Shown here: in pieces, positions 46,945 through 55,457 of the stretch
Numbering within the stretch: the stretch's first letter is position 1
How the letters are laid out: each line of letters begins with the position of its first letter
Assembly (NCBI RefSeq): GCF_001704115.1
Contig: NZ_CP016895.1
Location: 682,001-746,000 of the forward strand
Length of the DNA stretch: 64,000 nucleotides
Source of the DNA: Acinetobacter larvae
Lineage (GTDB): Bacteria > Pseudomonadota > Gammaproteobacteria > Pseudomonadales > Moraxellaceae
Direction: 5' to 3'
Made by a program: the position numbers and the translations under genes
The notes under the pieces: generated by a model
Told to the model about the DNA's origin: nothing
Database searches by the model: none
What the model saw: only the letters and a program-made list of their open reading frames with translations

Positions 46945-47913
46945 TTACTTGCGATTTAATTTTCTACGTAAATAGATAGAAAACCATTTAAAACTTTCAA
47001 TCATCTTATTCGACTTAAATAGTTTTATTGCAAATTTTTTAGCCTCTTTGGCATCACGCGGAGGGTTGAGTGGGCAATCACGCCAAGGTGATGCATAGTA
47101 ATATTGTAAGTAGTCTTCATTTTGACTAACACATATACTCCATGGTTTTGGCGTACTAACAAAATGTTTAAAGACAGGCTGAATATTGTGATCTGTAAAG
47201 TAGTTAAACTTTTCATTCATAAAAACAATTTTATTTTCTAAAATCATGTTTAACACATCTTGATCAGGGTATTTATATGCTCGTAGATTGATATGTTGTT
47301 TAAATTTTTCTAATACTTCAAAATCAAGCCACTTTTCAATGTTGATGAAGAGCACACCAGAATTAAAATATTGACTGTCACTCCTAAGACCGAGGTCTTG
47401 TATATAATCTTTTCTTACATATATATCTTCAACCGCGGCTAAAACATGATCTTTTATTTCTATTTGCAATAAATCATCCATTTTACCGAAGCATAGAATA
47501 TCTGAATCTAAGTATAAATATTGATCTACTTTGGATTTAAGAATATGTGCAATAGAGAGACGATAATAGATTGCCGTAGTAAAATGTCCAGTTGTTTGTA
47601 AGTTATCAAAATAGCTGGTATTGACAATATAAACATGGATTCTAAAATTACTATACTGCTTTAATAATTCATCGAAGCCAAAACTATCAAAATAATTTGT
47701 AAAAATATGAAAATCAAATTTTATATGTGGATTGTTTTTTAGAATTGAAAAAATTAATATTCCACAGGGCTTTAAATAGTTTTTATCAATAGCAAATGCA
47801 ATATTTAAGTTGGGAGAAAAATCGTCTGCAACATTAGATAATGAAAAAAAGTCAGATACTAAATCGGTTTGATTTTGTTTATCTAAGTGTTTGCTATTTA
47901 AATTTTTAGACAT
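46945..47913 (-). CDS. Glycosyltransferase family 8 (LPS core, WaaJ-like)
   Basis: A 322-residue GT8 retaining transferase: NIAFAIDKNYLKPCGILIFSILKNNP (residues 37-62), the DxD motif YLYLDSDILCFGKMDDL, VLAAVEDIY, FNSGVLFINIEKW, and YPDQDVLNMIL. GT8 members in core loci add glucose or galactose from UDP-sugars (WaaI/WaaJ/WaaO). A 36-residue polar N-terminal extension precedes the domain. An inverted repeat lies just before the start. Confidence 0.88.
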   Translation of the reverse strand: MSKNLNSKHLDKQNQTDLVSDFFSLSNVADDFSPNLNIAFAIDKNYLKPCGILIFSILKNNPHIKFDFHIFTNYFDSFGFDELLKQYSNFRIHVYIVNTSYFDNLQTTGHFTTAIYYRLSIAHILKSKVDQYLYLDSDILCFGKMDDLLQIEIKDHVLAAVEDIYVRKDYIQDLGLRSDSQYFNSGVLFINIEKWLDFEVLEKFKQHINLRAYKYPDQDVLNMILENKIVFMNEKFNYFTDHNIQPVFKHFVSTPKPWSICVSQNEDYLQYYYASPWRDCPLNPPRDAKEAKKFAIKLFKSNKMIESFKWFSIYLRRKLNRK

Positions 47914-48681
47914 TAATAAAACCTTTAAACACTTAATAACGTTAAGTGAAATTGCTTATGGTTAGGCTCAATATTGCCATGCGATGAAGGAGCTACAGTT
48001 GAATCATAAAGTTTATTTGAAATGACAAAACCTTTTAAATAAAAACAGCGGCTAAGGCATAGCAGTCAATTCCAATGACTTAGTTTAGAAGGTTTTATAG
48101 TAACGAATTTTACATGTTAAATCATCTAAAATATTGAAATTGGTGAAAATACCATCAAATGCTGTGCTGCTTTAAAAGGCTATCGCCTATGCTTGGCGTT
48201 ATAATATATTTAACTAATTGATATTTCTTTTAAATTAATACCGTAAATAGATGCTCACATTCTATAAAGACCTGAAAAACTATCTTCGTTACTGGATGAA
48301 TGCAAACATGAAGTGTGACGGGATTTAGAAAGGAAGCTTAAGATTTGAAATGCTACATCTACTTATTTACGTCTACAACAATCTTTAGCATTTCTTATCT
48401 AATCGAATGTGATTGAGCTTAGAGTTAATTTTGTGCTTTTTTGACCCCCTTGTCTCTTAAACTTTAGATGTCGAAAACGTTTATAGTGAATTAGAATATC
48501 TAAGACACTATTACCAAAACTGAATCAACAGAGCATGCCTGCCTGAATCATCGCCCAAGCGATTTTGGCTTTTCATAGCGGACAGGCTATGTTATTCAGT
48601 ATTTAATTACTCAGGATTTACGCAATGGTATTCTGAATAGAGAAGGGCTGTCTTCATTAATTTTTTAGCTGGCAAAGTATT
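47914..48681. other. Gene-free stretch between GT8 and the IS5-family element
   Basis: About 770 bp with no ORF that I can support and many stops in all frames tested by eye. A run of about 30 sense codons near 48560-48665 (reading TGYVIQYLITQDLRNG) resembles coding sequence, but I cannot assign it. Probably eroded sequence left by earlier rearrangements of the locus. Confidence 0.4.
47930..47948. promoter_or_regulatory. Inverted repeat upstream of GT8
   Basis: CACTTAATAACGTTAAGTG, two 7-bp arms with a 5-bp spacer, 17 bp before the GT8 start codon. The form suits a dimeric repressor site, but no regulator is known. Confidence 0.35.
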
Positions 48682-48767
48682 AGACTTCCTTCATAAATTA
48701 AAAAATACACAGCTGTTTGATTACCAACTATACAGCTAAAAATCTAATTCTTAGCGATAATATCTCA

Positions 48768-49172
48768 ATGAGATATAAAGACGTTAAAAAGTTACCTGAT
48801 GATAAGTTTCGCAGACTTACAGGCATTAGTTGGTCCACATTTAATTTAATGATGGATGAATTAAGAGTTCAATTACCAGTCAATACTGGCAAGGGTCGCC
48901 CTCCAAAATTGCCCTTAGAAGACCGTCTTCTCTTGTGTTTAGAGTATTGGCGGGAATATAGAACGCTATTCCATGTCGGCATGAATTATGGTGTTTCAGA
49001 AACCAGTGCACTCCGAACCACCCGTAAGATTGAAGATATTCTGATTAAATCAGGGAAATTTAGTCTACCCAAACAAATGCCTGATCGAGAAGAAGCTAAT
49101 TGGGATGTTGTTGTCGTTGACGCAACAGAGATTTTCGTGCAACGTCCAAAAAAAACAGAAAAAATGGTATAG
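48768..49172 (+). CDS. IS5-family transposase, N-terminal frame
   Basis: A 134-residue frame with the DUF4096-like N-terminal DNA-binding region (MRYKDVKKLPDDKFRRLTGISWSTFNLMMDEL) and the first catalytic Asp in DVVVVDATEIFVQRPKK. The ATG is chosen because it matches the family N-terminus; a TTG 17 codons upstream is open too. The frame ends just after an A-rich tract (A8 then A6), where a shift into the second frame would rejoin the DDE domain. Confidence 0.88.
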   Translation: MRYKDVKKLPDDKFRRLTGISWSTFNLMMDELRVQLPVNTGKGRPPKLPLEDRLLLCLEYWREYRTLFHVGMNYGVSETSALRTTRKIEDILIKSGKFSLPKQMPDREEANWDVVVVDATEIFVQRPKKTEKMV

Positions 49173-49617
49173 CGGCAAAAAGAAACGTCACACGATTAAA
49201 TTTCAAGTTTCAATGCACTATATGACCGGTAAAATACTGAGTGTTTGTTGCGATAAAGGTAGAGTTCATGATTTTAAGATATTTAATAAAAGTATTAAAT
49301 ATCTTAAATTTAAACCATTTTTTATAGTTGACAAGGGCTATTTAGGTATAGAAAAACTTGGATTTGGTTGCTTGGTTCCTTTTAAGGCTAAAAGAGGGTG
49401 TGCTCTAGATAAGCAGCTGAAAAAATTCAATAAAGAAATCAGCCGTAGACGAATTGGTATTGAGCATGTTTTTGGAAGAATGAAAATCTTTAAAATCTTA
49501 TCCTGTGTGTACAGAAATCGGCGAAAAAGAATAAATTTAAGATTCAATTTATTAGCAGGTATATATAACCTTGAGTGGGCGGGAGATCAAAAAGATGGCT
49601 GTTTAAAAAATGATTAA
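49105..49617 (+). CDS. IS5-family transposase, C-terminal frame
   Basis: Carries the remainder of the DDE domain: WYSGKKKRHTIKFQVS, then the second Asp in IVDKGYLG and the Glu in RIGIEHVFGRMK. It lies +1 (or -2) relative to the first frame and overlaps it by 68 bases. It is either translated by programmed frameshifting at the A-runs, as known in this branch, or the element is broken by an indel. Together the frames form a complete transposase. Confidence 0.87.
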   Translation: MLLSLTQQRFSCNVQKKQKKWYSGKKKRHTIKFQVSMHYMTGKILSVCCDKGRVHDFKIFNKSIKYLKFKPFFIVDKGYLGIEKLGFGCLVPFKAKRGCALDKQLKKFNKEISRRRIGIEHVFGRMKIFKILSCVYRNRRKRINLRFNLLAGIYNLEWAGDQKDGCLKND

Positions 49618-49665
49618 TGAAGGAAGTCTATTGATTCTAAAAGCAAGCAAACTTTGAAAAGATGT

Positions 49666-50958
49666 TCATATATGATTTTTTTCCTGAGAAATTATAAGCC
49701 CATAGAGTGTAAATATTATTAGACCATAAAAGGCAGCAGCTATATTACTAATAAAATAGAAGTCTGTCGTACTACTCGCTAAGAATGATAAAACACAAAA
49801 AGATGCACTCAAGCTTAAAAATTTTATCGTAGAATTGTCTGTATTGAAATATTTTCTAATAAAGTAAATAAGGGGAAGAAAGATAATTATACATATTGAA
49901 ATAAAGCCTAATATACCATGCGTTGAGAGTTCTTGGAAAAAAATATTATGCATATGAGTAAGGCAGTTACCAGCTAAAAAACCTTGCTGGCTAAGATAAC
50001 AAAGATTTTCTGCAATATTAAATGTACCTTTACCGTAAATTGGTGATTGATAAAAATCTCCTAGTGCAATGCGCCACATATCAATTCTTGAGCCTATACT
50101 GGTGGCTTTGTCTGATTGATGAATCATGGCATTTATATCATAGATTGTGTCATATATTCTTGGTATAAAATTGTTTTTAGTCGTGAATAAGAAAATTAGA
50201 CTTAAAATAGAAAAAAATAGTGAAATAACGATAAATATTTTTGCTTTATAGCGATAAACCCAAAAGATAGTCATAAATAAAAATGGCAATAGCATCCAAG
50301 TGGAGCGTGTGGCATGATTAACATTTAATAAAATACTTAGGAATGAAATTATCAGAATAACATTTGAGTACTTGCTCTTCAAATGAAAGCTATAGATAAA
50401 ACTTAATATAGCAAATACTATGCACATGTTATCATAGTTGATCAGTGCGCCAAGCTTGCTATTTATCTGGAATCGGTCTAGACCTAAAATAAAGCTTAGG
50501 TATATGTTAAATATAATGTAAATAATGTTGAAGAAAGTTATGGTATTAAAGAAAGTGGTGTATTTATAATTTGTAGCTTGAATTAGAGCGGGGATAAATA
50601 AAAAAGCACCAATATAAATATAGTTTATGTTATACATAATGAATATTTGTTTGTTGGTTAAGCTGTCTAAAACTTGTTTCGTCGGATAGGGGTGGAAAAT
50701 AAGTTCAGTGCATATAATTATTATGGCTGAAATAATGATGGTGATTATTGCTTTATTGGGAATAATATCATTAATATTTAACTTTTTAGTATATGTGGTT
50801 AAAGCGATGAGCAAAGTGAGTATTAGAAAAATAATTCCACCTTCGATAGAAGATTTGCCAATGATGATTCTAAAAAATAATAAGCAAAAAATAGATTGAA
50901 TAAAAAAGCAACATATTTGATCGGAGTATTTGTTAATGTAGGTCATAAACATTCGCAT
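49666..50958 (-). CDS. O-antigen ligase/polymerase (WaaL/Wzy) family protein
   Basis: A 430-residue very hydrophobic protein with about 11-12 transmembrane helices and a large loop near residues 270-350. The loop has GSRIDMWRIALGDFYQSPIYGKG and ends with LTHMHNIFFQELSTHGILGFI, the Wzy_C pattern with the conserved His. WaaL ligases join O-chains to lipid A-core, and PglL/PglO relatives move glycans to proteins; sequence alone does not separate these. The base composition is much more AT-rich than the housekeeping genes. It lies divergent from the GT2-synthase-epimerase cassette. The start could also be the second ATG, four codons in. Confidence 0.82.
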   Translation of the reverse strand: MRMFMTYINKYSDQICCFFIQSIFCLLFFRIIIGKSSIEGGIIFLILTLLIALTTYTKKLNINDIIPNKAIITIIISAIIIICTELIFHPYPTKQVLDSLTNKQIFIMYNINYIYIGAFLFIPALIQATNYKYTTFFNTITFFNIIYIIFNIYLSFILGLDRFQINSKLGALINYDNMCIVFAILSFIYSFHLKSKYSNVILIISFLSILLNVNHATRSTWMLLPFLFMTIFWVYRYKAKIFIVISLFFSILSLIFLFTTKNNFIPRIYDTIYDINAMIHQSDKATSIGSRIDMWRIALGDFYQSPIYGKGTFNIAENLCYLSQQGFLAGNCLTHMHNIFFQELSTHGILGFISICIIIFLPLIYFIRKYFNTDNSTIKFLSLSASFCVLSFLASSTTDFYFISNIAAAFYGLIIFTLYGLIISQEKNHI

Positions 50959-51762
50959 AAGTATTTAATATTCAATAGTTTTAATCTATTGATATGGCTG
51001 GAATTTTTTGCGATTTTAGCACAGTTTTTGCAGCTCAGAAAATATCAATAGTTAAATATATTTTAAATATTTTTTACATGTTCTGGTATTTATTGAGAGT
51101 TAATACTTTGAGTTTAAAGAGCGAGCCATATAATAAAATTATTTTTAGGGTTTAATTTTTAGATATAATTACGCCGTATCTATTTGATTTATAAAGACTA
51201 ATTATTTGTTCTTGGTTTTATTTTATAATTATGAGTTATTAAAAATATAAGTATTGAGTTGATTTTAGTATTTTATTTTAAAGTTAATTTATTAAATTGA
51301 TTTGTATAGTTAAAAATCCAAATAATTTCATTGAATTATTTTTATGGTATTCTTGTAATGAAAAGTTGAATTAATTTTCTCTTGGTGTGATAATTTTGAA
51401 GTTTTTGTAAGCCGCATCATTGTCGAAAATATTGATAAACACTATGTTTATAATATTCGGATGTTAGCAATACATATTTTAGTTTTATTAAAGTTTAAAG
51501 ATTAGAATGTATCTCTATCATAAAATCTTAAGTTAATTATCTTATATCTAATTTACAACATAGTTGTTGATGGAACTTGAGTTAAAAGATGATACTGTTT
51601 AGATTTTCTTATTGAAAATTAAGGGATAAATTTTATCGTTTTTATGTTGAAAGCCTGTTTTTGTAGCATTTTAACAAAGTGATAGATCTAATATGTTTGC
51701 TAAAAAATGGTAATTTTATTATTTGTACTAATTAATCTCTAATTGGATAGGGATGATTAGGA
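50959..51762. other. AT-rich divergent intergenic region
   Basis: About 800 bp between the ligase-like gene and the cassette, extremely AT-rich, with no ORF I can support. It must hold promoters for both sides, but the many TATAAT-like words make any single call unsafe. I found no JUMPstart/ops-like element by eye. Confidence 0.5.
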
Positions 51763-52761
51763 TTGTTAAATTGGTACCTTAAAGTGATTCAGAAGAGTGA
51801 TATTCATCTACAAAAGAATTATTCCTATACCTTGGCTGATAGTTATTGCTCAATTGTATTAACTAAACCAAATTTTTATAATAAAAAAAGATTAAATACC
51901 AAGTCTGTATATCAAGAAAAAAATTATTTATCTTCTGCAAATAAAAAATTTACAGTTTGTATTGTTGTTACCTTAAACGATAATGCATCTCATTTAAAGG
52001 AGGCGTTATTTTCTATTGTTGAACAAAGCTTAAAACCATCAGAATTACTATTGATTGATAATGGGGGGCTTAGCCCAGATCATTATGAGATTATTCATTC
52101 TATCCATAAAAGAATTATATTAAAAATAATAAAAACAGATGTATTACTTACGGTGGGTGAGGCAAGAAATATAGCATTACACCAAGCAAATTATCCAATT
52201 ATAGCACTAGCTGACCCAGATGATATTAATGAGCTTGATCGTTTTGAAAAATTAATACCATTATTAAATAGTGAAATTCGAATGATTGGTTCTTGGATAC
52301 GTGAATTTAATGTGAATCCAGGAGATAAACAAATTTTACGTCATGTTCCATGTGATTTTGAAGAAATTATTTCTTATGCAAAATATAGATCCCCCATAAA
52401 TAATCCAACAATTTGTTATTTTAAGAATGATGCATTACAAGTCGGCGGATATAACCCTAAACTTAAATATGGTGAAGATTATAGCTTAGTGATGAGCTTT
52501 ATTCGTCATGGGAAAATTGTCTCTAATATATCTGATGTAACAGTAAATTTTAGAGTTGGTAATAGAAGTAGGTTATGCCAAAAAAGGAGTGGCATATCTA
52601 TATTGGCGAGAGAAATTGAGTTACATCGTATTTTTTTACGTCAAGGTGATATTTCTCTGTGGAACTTTATCATTATCGTGATGGTAAAAGTATTTGCTCG
52701 ATTATTGCCAAAAAAATTGTTTATTATCCTTTATACCAAGGTATTAAGAAAGTATGAGTAG
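51763..52761 (+). CDS. Glycosyltransferase family 2, WbbE-like candidate
   Basis: A 332-residue GT2 enzyme. The GT-A fold starts near residue 65 (FTVCIVVTLNDNASHLKEALFSIVEQS), with the donor DxD-like site ALADPDDINELDRF near 148-160 and the acceptor region NPTICYFKNDALQVGGYNPKLKYGEDYSLVM. No long membrane segments and no QxxRW, so it is a non-processive transferase. It begins with TTG, with TTAGGA close upstream. Its end overlaps the next gene by eight bases. By analogy with the Salmonella O:54 cluster, it would add the first ManNAc to the lipid-linked primer; that is inference from neighbours. Confidence 0.82.
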   Translation: MLNWYLKVIQKSDIHLQKNYSYTLADSYCSIVLTKPNFYNKKRLNTKSVYQEKNYLSSANKKFTVCIVVTLNDNASHLKEALFSIVEQSLKPSELLLIDNGGLSPDHYEIIHSIHKRIILKIIKTDVLLTVGEARNIALHQANYPIIALADPDDINELDRFEKLIPLLNSEIRMIGSWIREFNVNPGDKQILRHVPCDFEEIISYAKYRSPINNPTICYFKNDALQVGGYNPKLKYGEDYSLVMSFIRHGKIVSNISDVTVNFRVGNRSRLCQKRSGISILAREIELHRIFLRQGDISLWNFIIIVMVKVFARLLPKKLFIILYTKVLRKYE

Positions 52762-54133
52762 TTATATTGTTCATAGTATAGAGGCTATACTCTATATCAT
52801 CATTATTGGGATGACAGCATATTTATTTTGTTTGTCTATTTACAGTATTTTTTTAAGTTTATTTGGTTTTGCTAAGTTTAAAAAAGATTATCCTGATAGT
52901 AAGCCTGAAGCTCGCTTTCTTATTCTTATTGCAGCACACAATGAAGAGGTCGTTATTGGGGCTACCTTAGAAAATCTTAAAAAAATACAATATGATAGAG
53001 ATTTATATAAGATTGTTGTTGTAAATGATAACTCAACAGATCGAACAGGTGAAATCTGTGATCAATATGGAGTTGCGCATGTTGATACAATTGAAGGTGA
53101 GTTTCAACGTGAAGGTGTTGGTAAACCTGCCGGTATTCAATATGCATTACGCAAGTTAGGTTTTGAAAAGGTTAAAGCTGATTATGATCTAATTATGATA
53201 TTAGATGCAGATAATTTTGTAGATGCCAATATTCTGACTGAACTGAATTCTCAATGGTTAGCCAAAGATAAACCAGAGGCGATTCAGACCTATCTAGATT
53301 GTAAAAATTCAAATAGCATACTTTCTTTTGGTTACTGTACATCTTATTGGATGATGAACCGCTTTTTCCAGCTATCTAAATATCGTTTAGGTCTACCTAA
53401 TTCAATTGGTGGTACTGGATTTGTGGTACGGAGTGATTTTTTAATTAACATTGGAGGGTTTTGCTTTAAATCTCTAACCGAAGATATTGAGTTAGAAATT
53501 GAAATCGTAAAACAGCAGGGGCGGGTTTTGTGGAATCATAATACCCGTATTTATGATGAGAAGCCTGATAATCTTAAAACCAGTTTAAAACAACGCTATC
53601 GTTGGTCTAAGGGACATTGGTATGTTGCTTTTACCAATCTCTTTTCTTTGCTAAAACTTACATTTACAGAATTTAAATGGAAGTATATTGATCAATTATT
53701 TTATTTGTTTTCTATGGGGCGTGCGCTTCAGGTTCTTATTATTTTAGTCAATATTTTTATTTTAACGCTATTAAGAGCCTATAACGAATCAAGTGATGGT
53801 TTTTCATCAAGCATGCTTAGCAATTTATTCATAGTGAAGTTTGCCATTGGAACTAAATTAGCCGGCTTTATGGGACTAGGTAACTGGATGTCAGTGGTTA
53901 CCCACATGAACTTATTCGCACTATTTTCAATTCTATATGGCATGTTTATATTGCCAATATATGCGACTTGGATGGATAAAGGGATCATTTTAAATCCATT
54001 TAAATTATTTTTTTCAAGTTTGTATTTTGGAATATCTTTTGTATTTGTTCAATTTTTAGCTTTCTTTCGCTGGAAAAAGCAAAATACTTGGGTTGTAACA
54101 CCACATAATAAAGTTCAGGAAGAGCATAAATGA
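52754..54133 (+). CDS. Processive membrane glycosyltransferase family 2 (synthase), WbbF-like candidate
   Basis: A 459-residue synthase-type GT2. One or two N-terminal membrane helices (about residues 5-38), then the catalytic domain: IAAHNEEVVIGATLENL, VVNDNSTDRTGE, LDADNF (about 150), TEDIELE (about 242) and QRYRWSKGHW (about 279), the full D, D, D, QxxRW set of processive enzymes such as hyaluronan, cellulose and O:54 synthases. At least three C-terminal helices (about 320-342, 385-410, 418-445) would form the export channel. It overlaps the neighbours on both sides (8 and 4 bases). Such proteins polymerise and export in one step, without Wzx/Wzy or an ABC transporter. Confidence 0.88.
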   Translation: MSSYIVHSIEAILYIIIIGMTAYLFCLSIYSIFLSLFGFAKFKKDYPDSKPEARFLILIAAHNEEVVIGATLENLKKIQYDRDLYKIVVVNDNSTDRTGEICDQYGVAHVDTIEGEFQREGVGKPAGIQYALRKLGFEKVKADYDLIMILDADNFVDANILTELNSQWLAKDKPEAIQTYLDCKNSNSILSFGYCTSYWMMNRFFQLSKYRLGLPNSIGGTGFVVRSDFLINIGGFCFKSLTEDIELEIEIVKQQGRVLWNHNTRIYDEKPDNLKTSLKQRYRWSKGHWYVAFTNLFSLLKLTFTEFKWKYIDQLFYLFSMGRALQVLIILVNIFILTLLRAYNESSDGFSSSMLSNLFIVKFAIGTKLAGFMGLGNWMSVVTHMNLFALFSILYGMFILPIYATWMDKGIILNPFKLFFSSLYFGISFVFVQFLAFFRWKKQNTWVVTPHNKVQEEHK

Positions 54134-55263
54134 GTAAGGTCTTATTTGTTTTTGGTACGCGTCCAGAAGCGATAAAAATGGCGCCTCTCGTGATTGAGTT
54201 TAAACGTAATCCCAAGATTGATGTTAGGGTCTGTGTAACGGGGCAACATCGAGAAATGCTGGATCAGGTTTTAGATTTTTTTGAAATTGAACCTGATTAT
54301 GATCTTAATATTATGAAAAAACAGCAAAGTTTAGCCTCAATCACTTGTTCAATCGTTTCGAGTATTGATCATATCTTGACTGATTTTAAACCCGAATATG
54401 TTTTTGTGCATGGTGATACCACCACGACTTTTGCGGCATCTCTATCTGCTTTTTATCAAAATATTAAAGTGTGGCATATAGAGGCCGGTTTAAGAACATG
54501 GGATAGCACTTCGCCATTCCCTGAAGAGGCTAATCGCCAATTAACATGTAAATTGGCCAATATACACGTAGCACCAACAGTGCAAGCCAAAGCTAATCTT
54601 TTAAAAGATAATATTGATGAAGAAAATATTATTATTACAGGAAATACTGTTATTGATGCACTTTTGATCGGGGTGCAGAAATTAGAGCAAAGTGCACATC
54701 GTATTCCTGATGTTGCAGCACTGATGGATAAGTTAGATTTAAAAAAGAAAATTATTTTAATAACATTGCATCGGCGCGAGAATCAAGGTGAATTGCTTAC
54801 GCAAATTTGTGATGATCTTAAAAGATTGGCATTGGCATATGATGATATTGAAATCGTTTTTCCTGTGCATATGAGTCCAAATATCCGAACGGTGGTTCAT
54901 GCTAAATTATCTGGAATAAATAATATTAAATTGCTAGAACCATTGAATTACCCCTGTTTCATCTGGTTGATGAATCATGCCTATTTTATTTTAAGTGATA
55001 GTGGTGGGGTACAAGAAGAAGCGCCAAGCCTAAGAAAGCCTCTCTTAGTTGCAAGAGATACCACAGAAAGACCAGAAGTTATTGAAAATGGGGCAGCCAT
55101 TTTAGTTAATCCCCATATTCAAGGAAATATATATGCGAACTGTGTAAGGTTGTTATCTGATCATTTGTTATATGATCAGATGAGTAATGCTGGAAACCCA
55201 TTTGGTGATGGACAAGCGAGTCAAAAAATTTATAAATTTTTTATAGCCAAACATGTGCTATAA
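54130..55263 (+). CDS. wecB: UDP-N-acetylglucosamine 2-epimerase (WecB/MnaA)
   Basis: A 377-residue non-hydrolysing epimerase that interconverts UDP-GlcNAc and UDP-ManNAc. LFVFGTRPEAIKMAPL at the N-terminus, VTGQHREMLDQVLDFF, HVEAGLRT-like WHIEAGLRTWD, FPEEANR, TLHRRENQG and SDSGGVQEEAPSL are family blocks. Its start overlaps the synthase stop by four bases, so the cassette makes its own donor, UDP-ManNAc. No wecC (ManNAc dehydrogenase) follows, which argues that ManNAc itself, and not ManNAcA, is used. Confidence 0.95.
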   Translation: MSKVLFVFGTRPEAIKMAPLVIEFKRNPKIDVRVCVTGQHREMLDQVLDFFEIEPDYDLNIMKKQQSLASITCSIVSSIDHILTDFKPEYVFVHGDTTTTFAASLSAFYQNIKVWHIEAGLRTWDSTSPFPEEANRQLTCKLANIHVAPTVQAKANLLKDNIDEENIIITGNTVIDALLIGVQKLEQSAHRIPDVAALMDKLDLKKKIILITLHRRENQGELLTQICDDLKRLALAYDDIEIVFPVHMSPNIRTVVHAKLSGINNIKLLEPLNYPCFIWLMNHAYFILSDSGGVQEEAPSLRKPLLVARDTTERPEVIENGAAILVNPHIQGNIYANCVRLLSDHLLYDQMSNAGNPFGDGQASQKIYKFFIAKHVL

Positions 55264-55274
55264 GGATGTTATTT

Positions 55275-55306
55275 AAAATAAAGAGTTCAATTGGACTCTT
55301 TATTTT
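55275..55306 (+). terminator. Terminator after the epimerase
   Basis: AAAATAAAGAGT and ACTCTTTATTTT form a perfect 12-bp stem with an 8-base loop; the symmetrical A/T ends allow action on both strands. It closes the three-gene cassette. Confidence 0.85.
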
Positions 55307-55457
55307 GATTTGAGATATGATAGTACTTAAACTGCAGATCATTCTATTTTGAAACTATTATAAGAGTTTTATTATTAAGGCTGAGATAGGCTTAAAGCTA
55401 AGGTGGGCTCTCACTCAAAAACTTGAAGTATGGCATAAACGATCTATTTAAGTGGCT

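Larger units (their letters stand above)
48682..49629. mobile_element. IS5-family insertion sequence (about 0.95 kb)
   Basis: Terminal inverted repeats AGACTTCCTTCAT at the left and its complement at the right bound two transposase frames. A 3-bp ATT direct repeat flanks these ends, though the exact edge is ambiguous by a base or two. The size and two-frame layout fit the IS1031/IS427 branch. It sits between the LOS core genes and the O-antigen-like cassette. Confidence 0.88.

Noticed and set aside
47914..48681. Degraded gene near 48560-48665
   Set aside because: About 30 sense codons only and no recognisable family; recorded as gene-free DNA.
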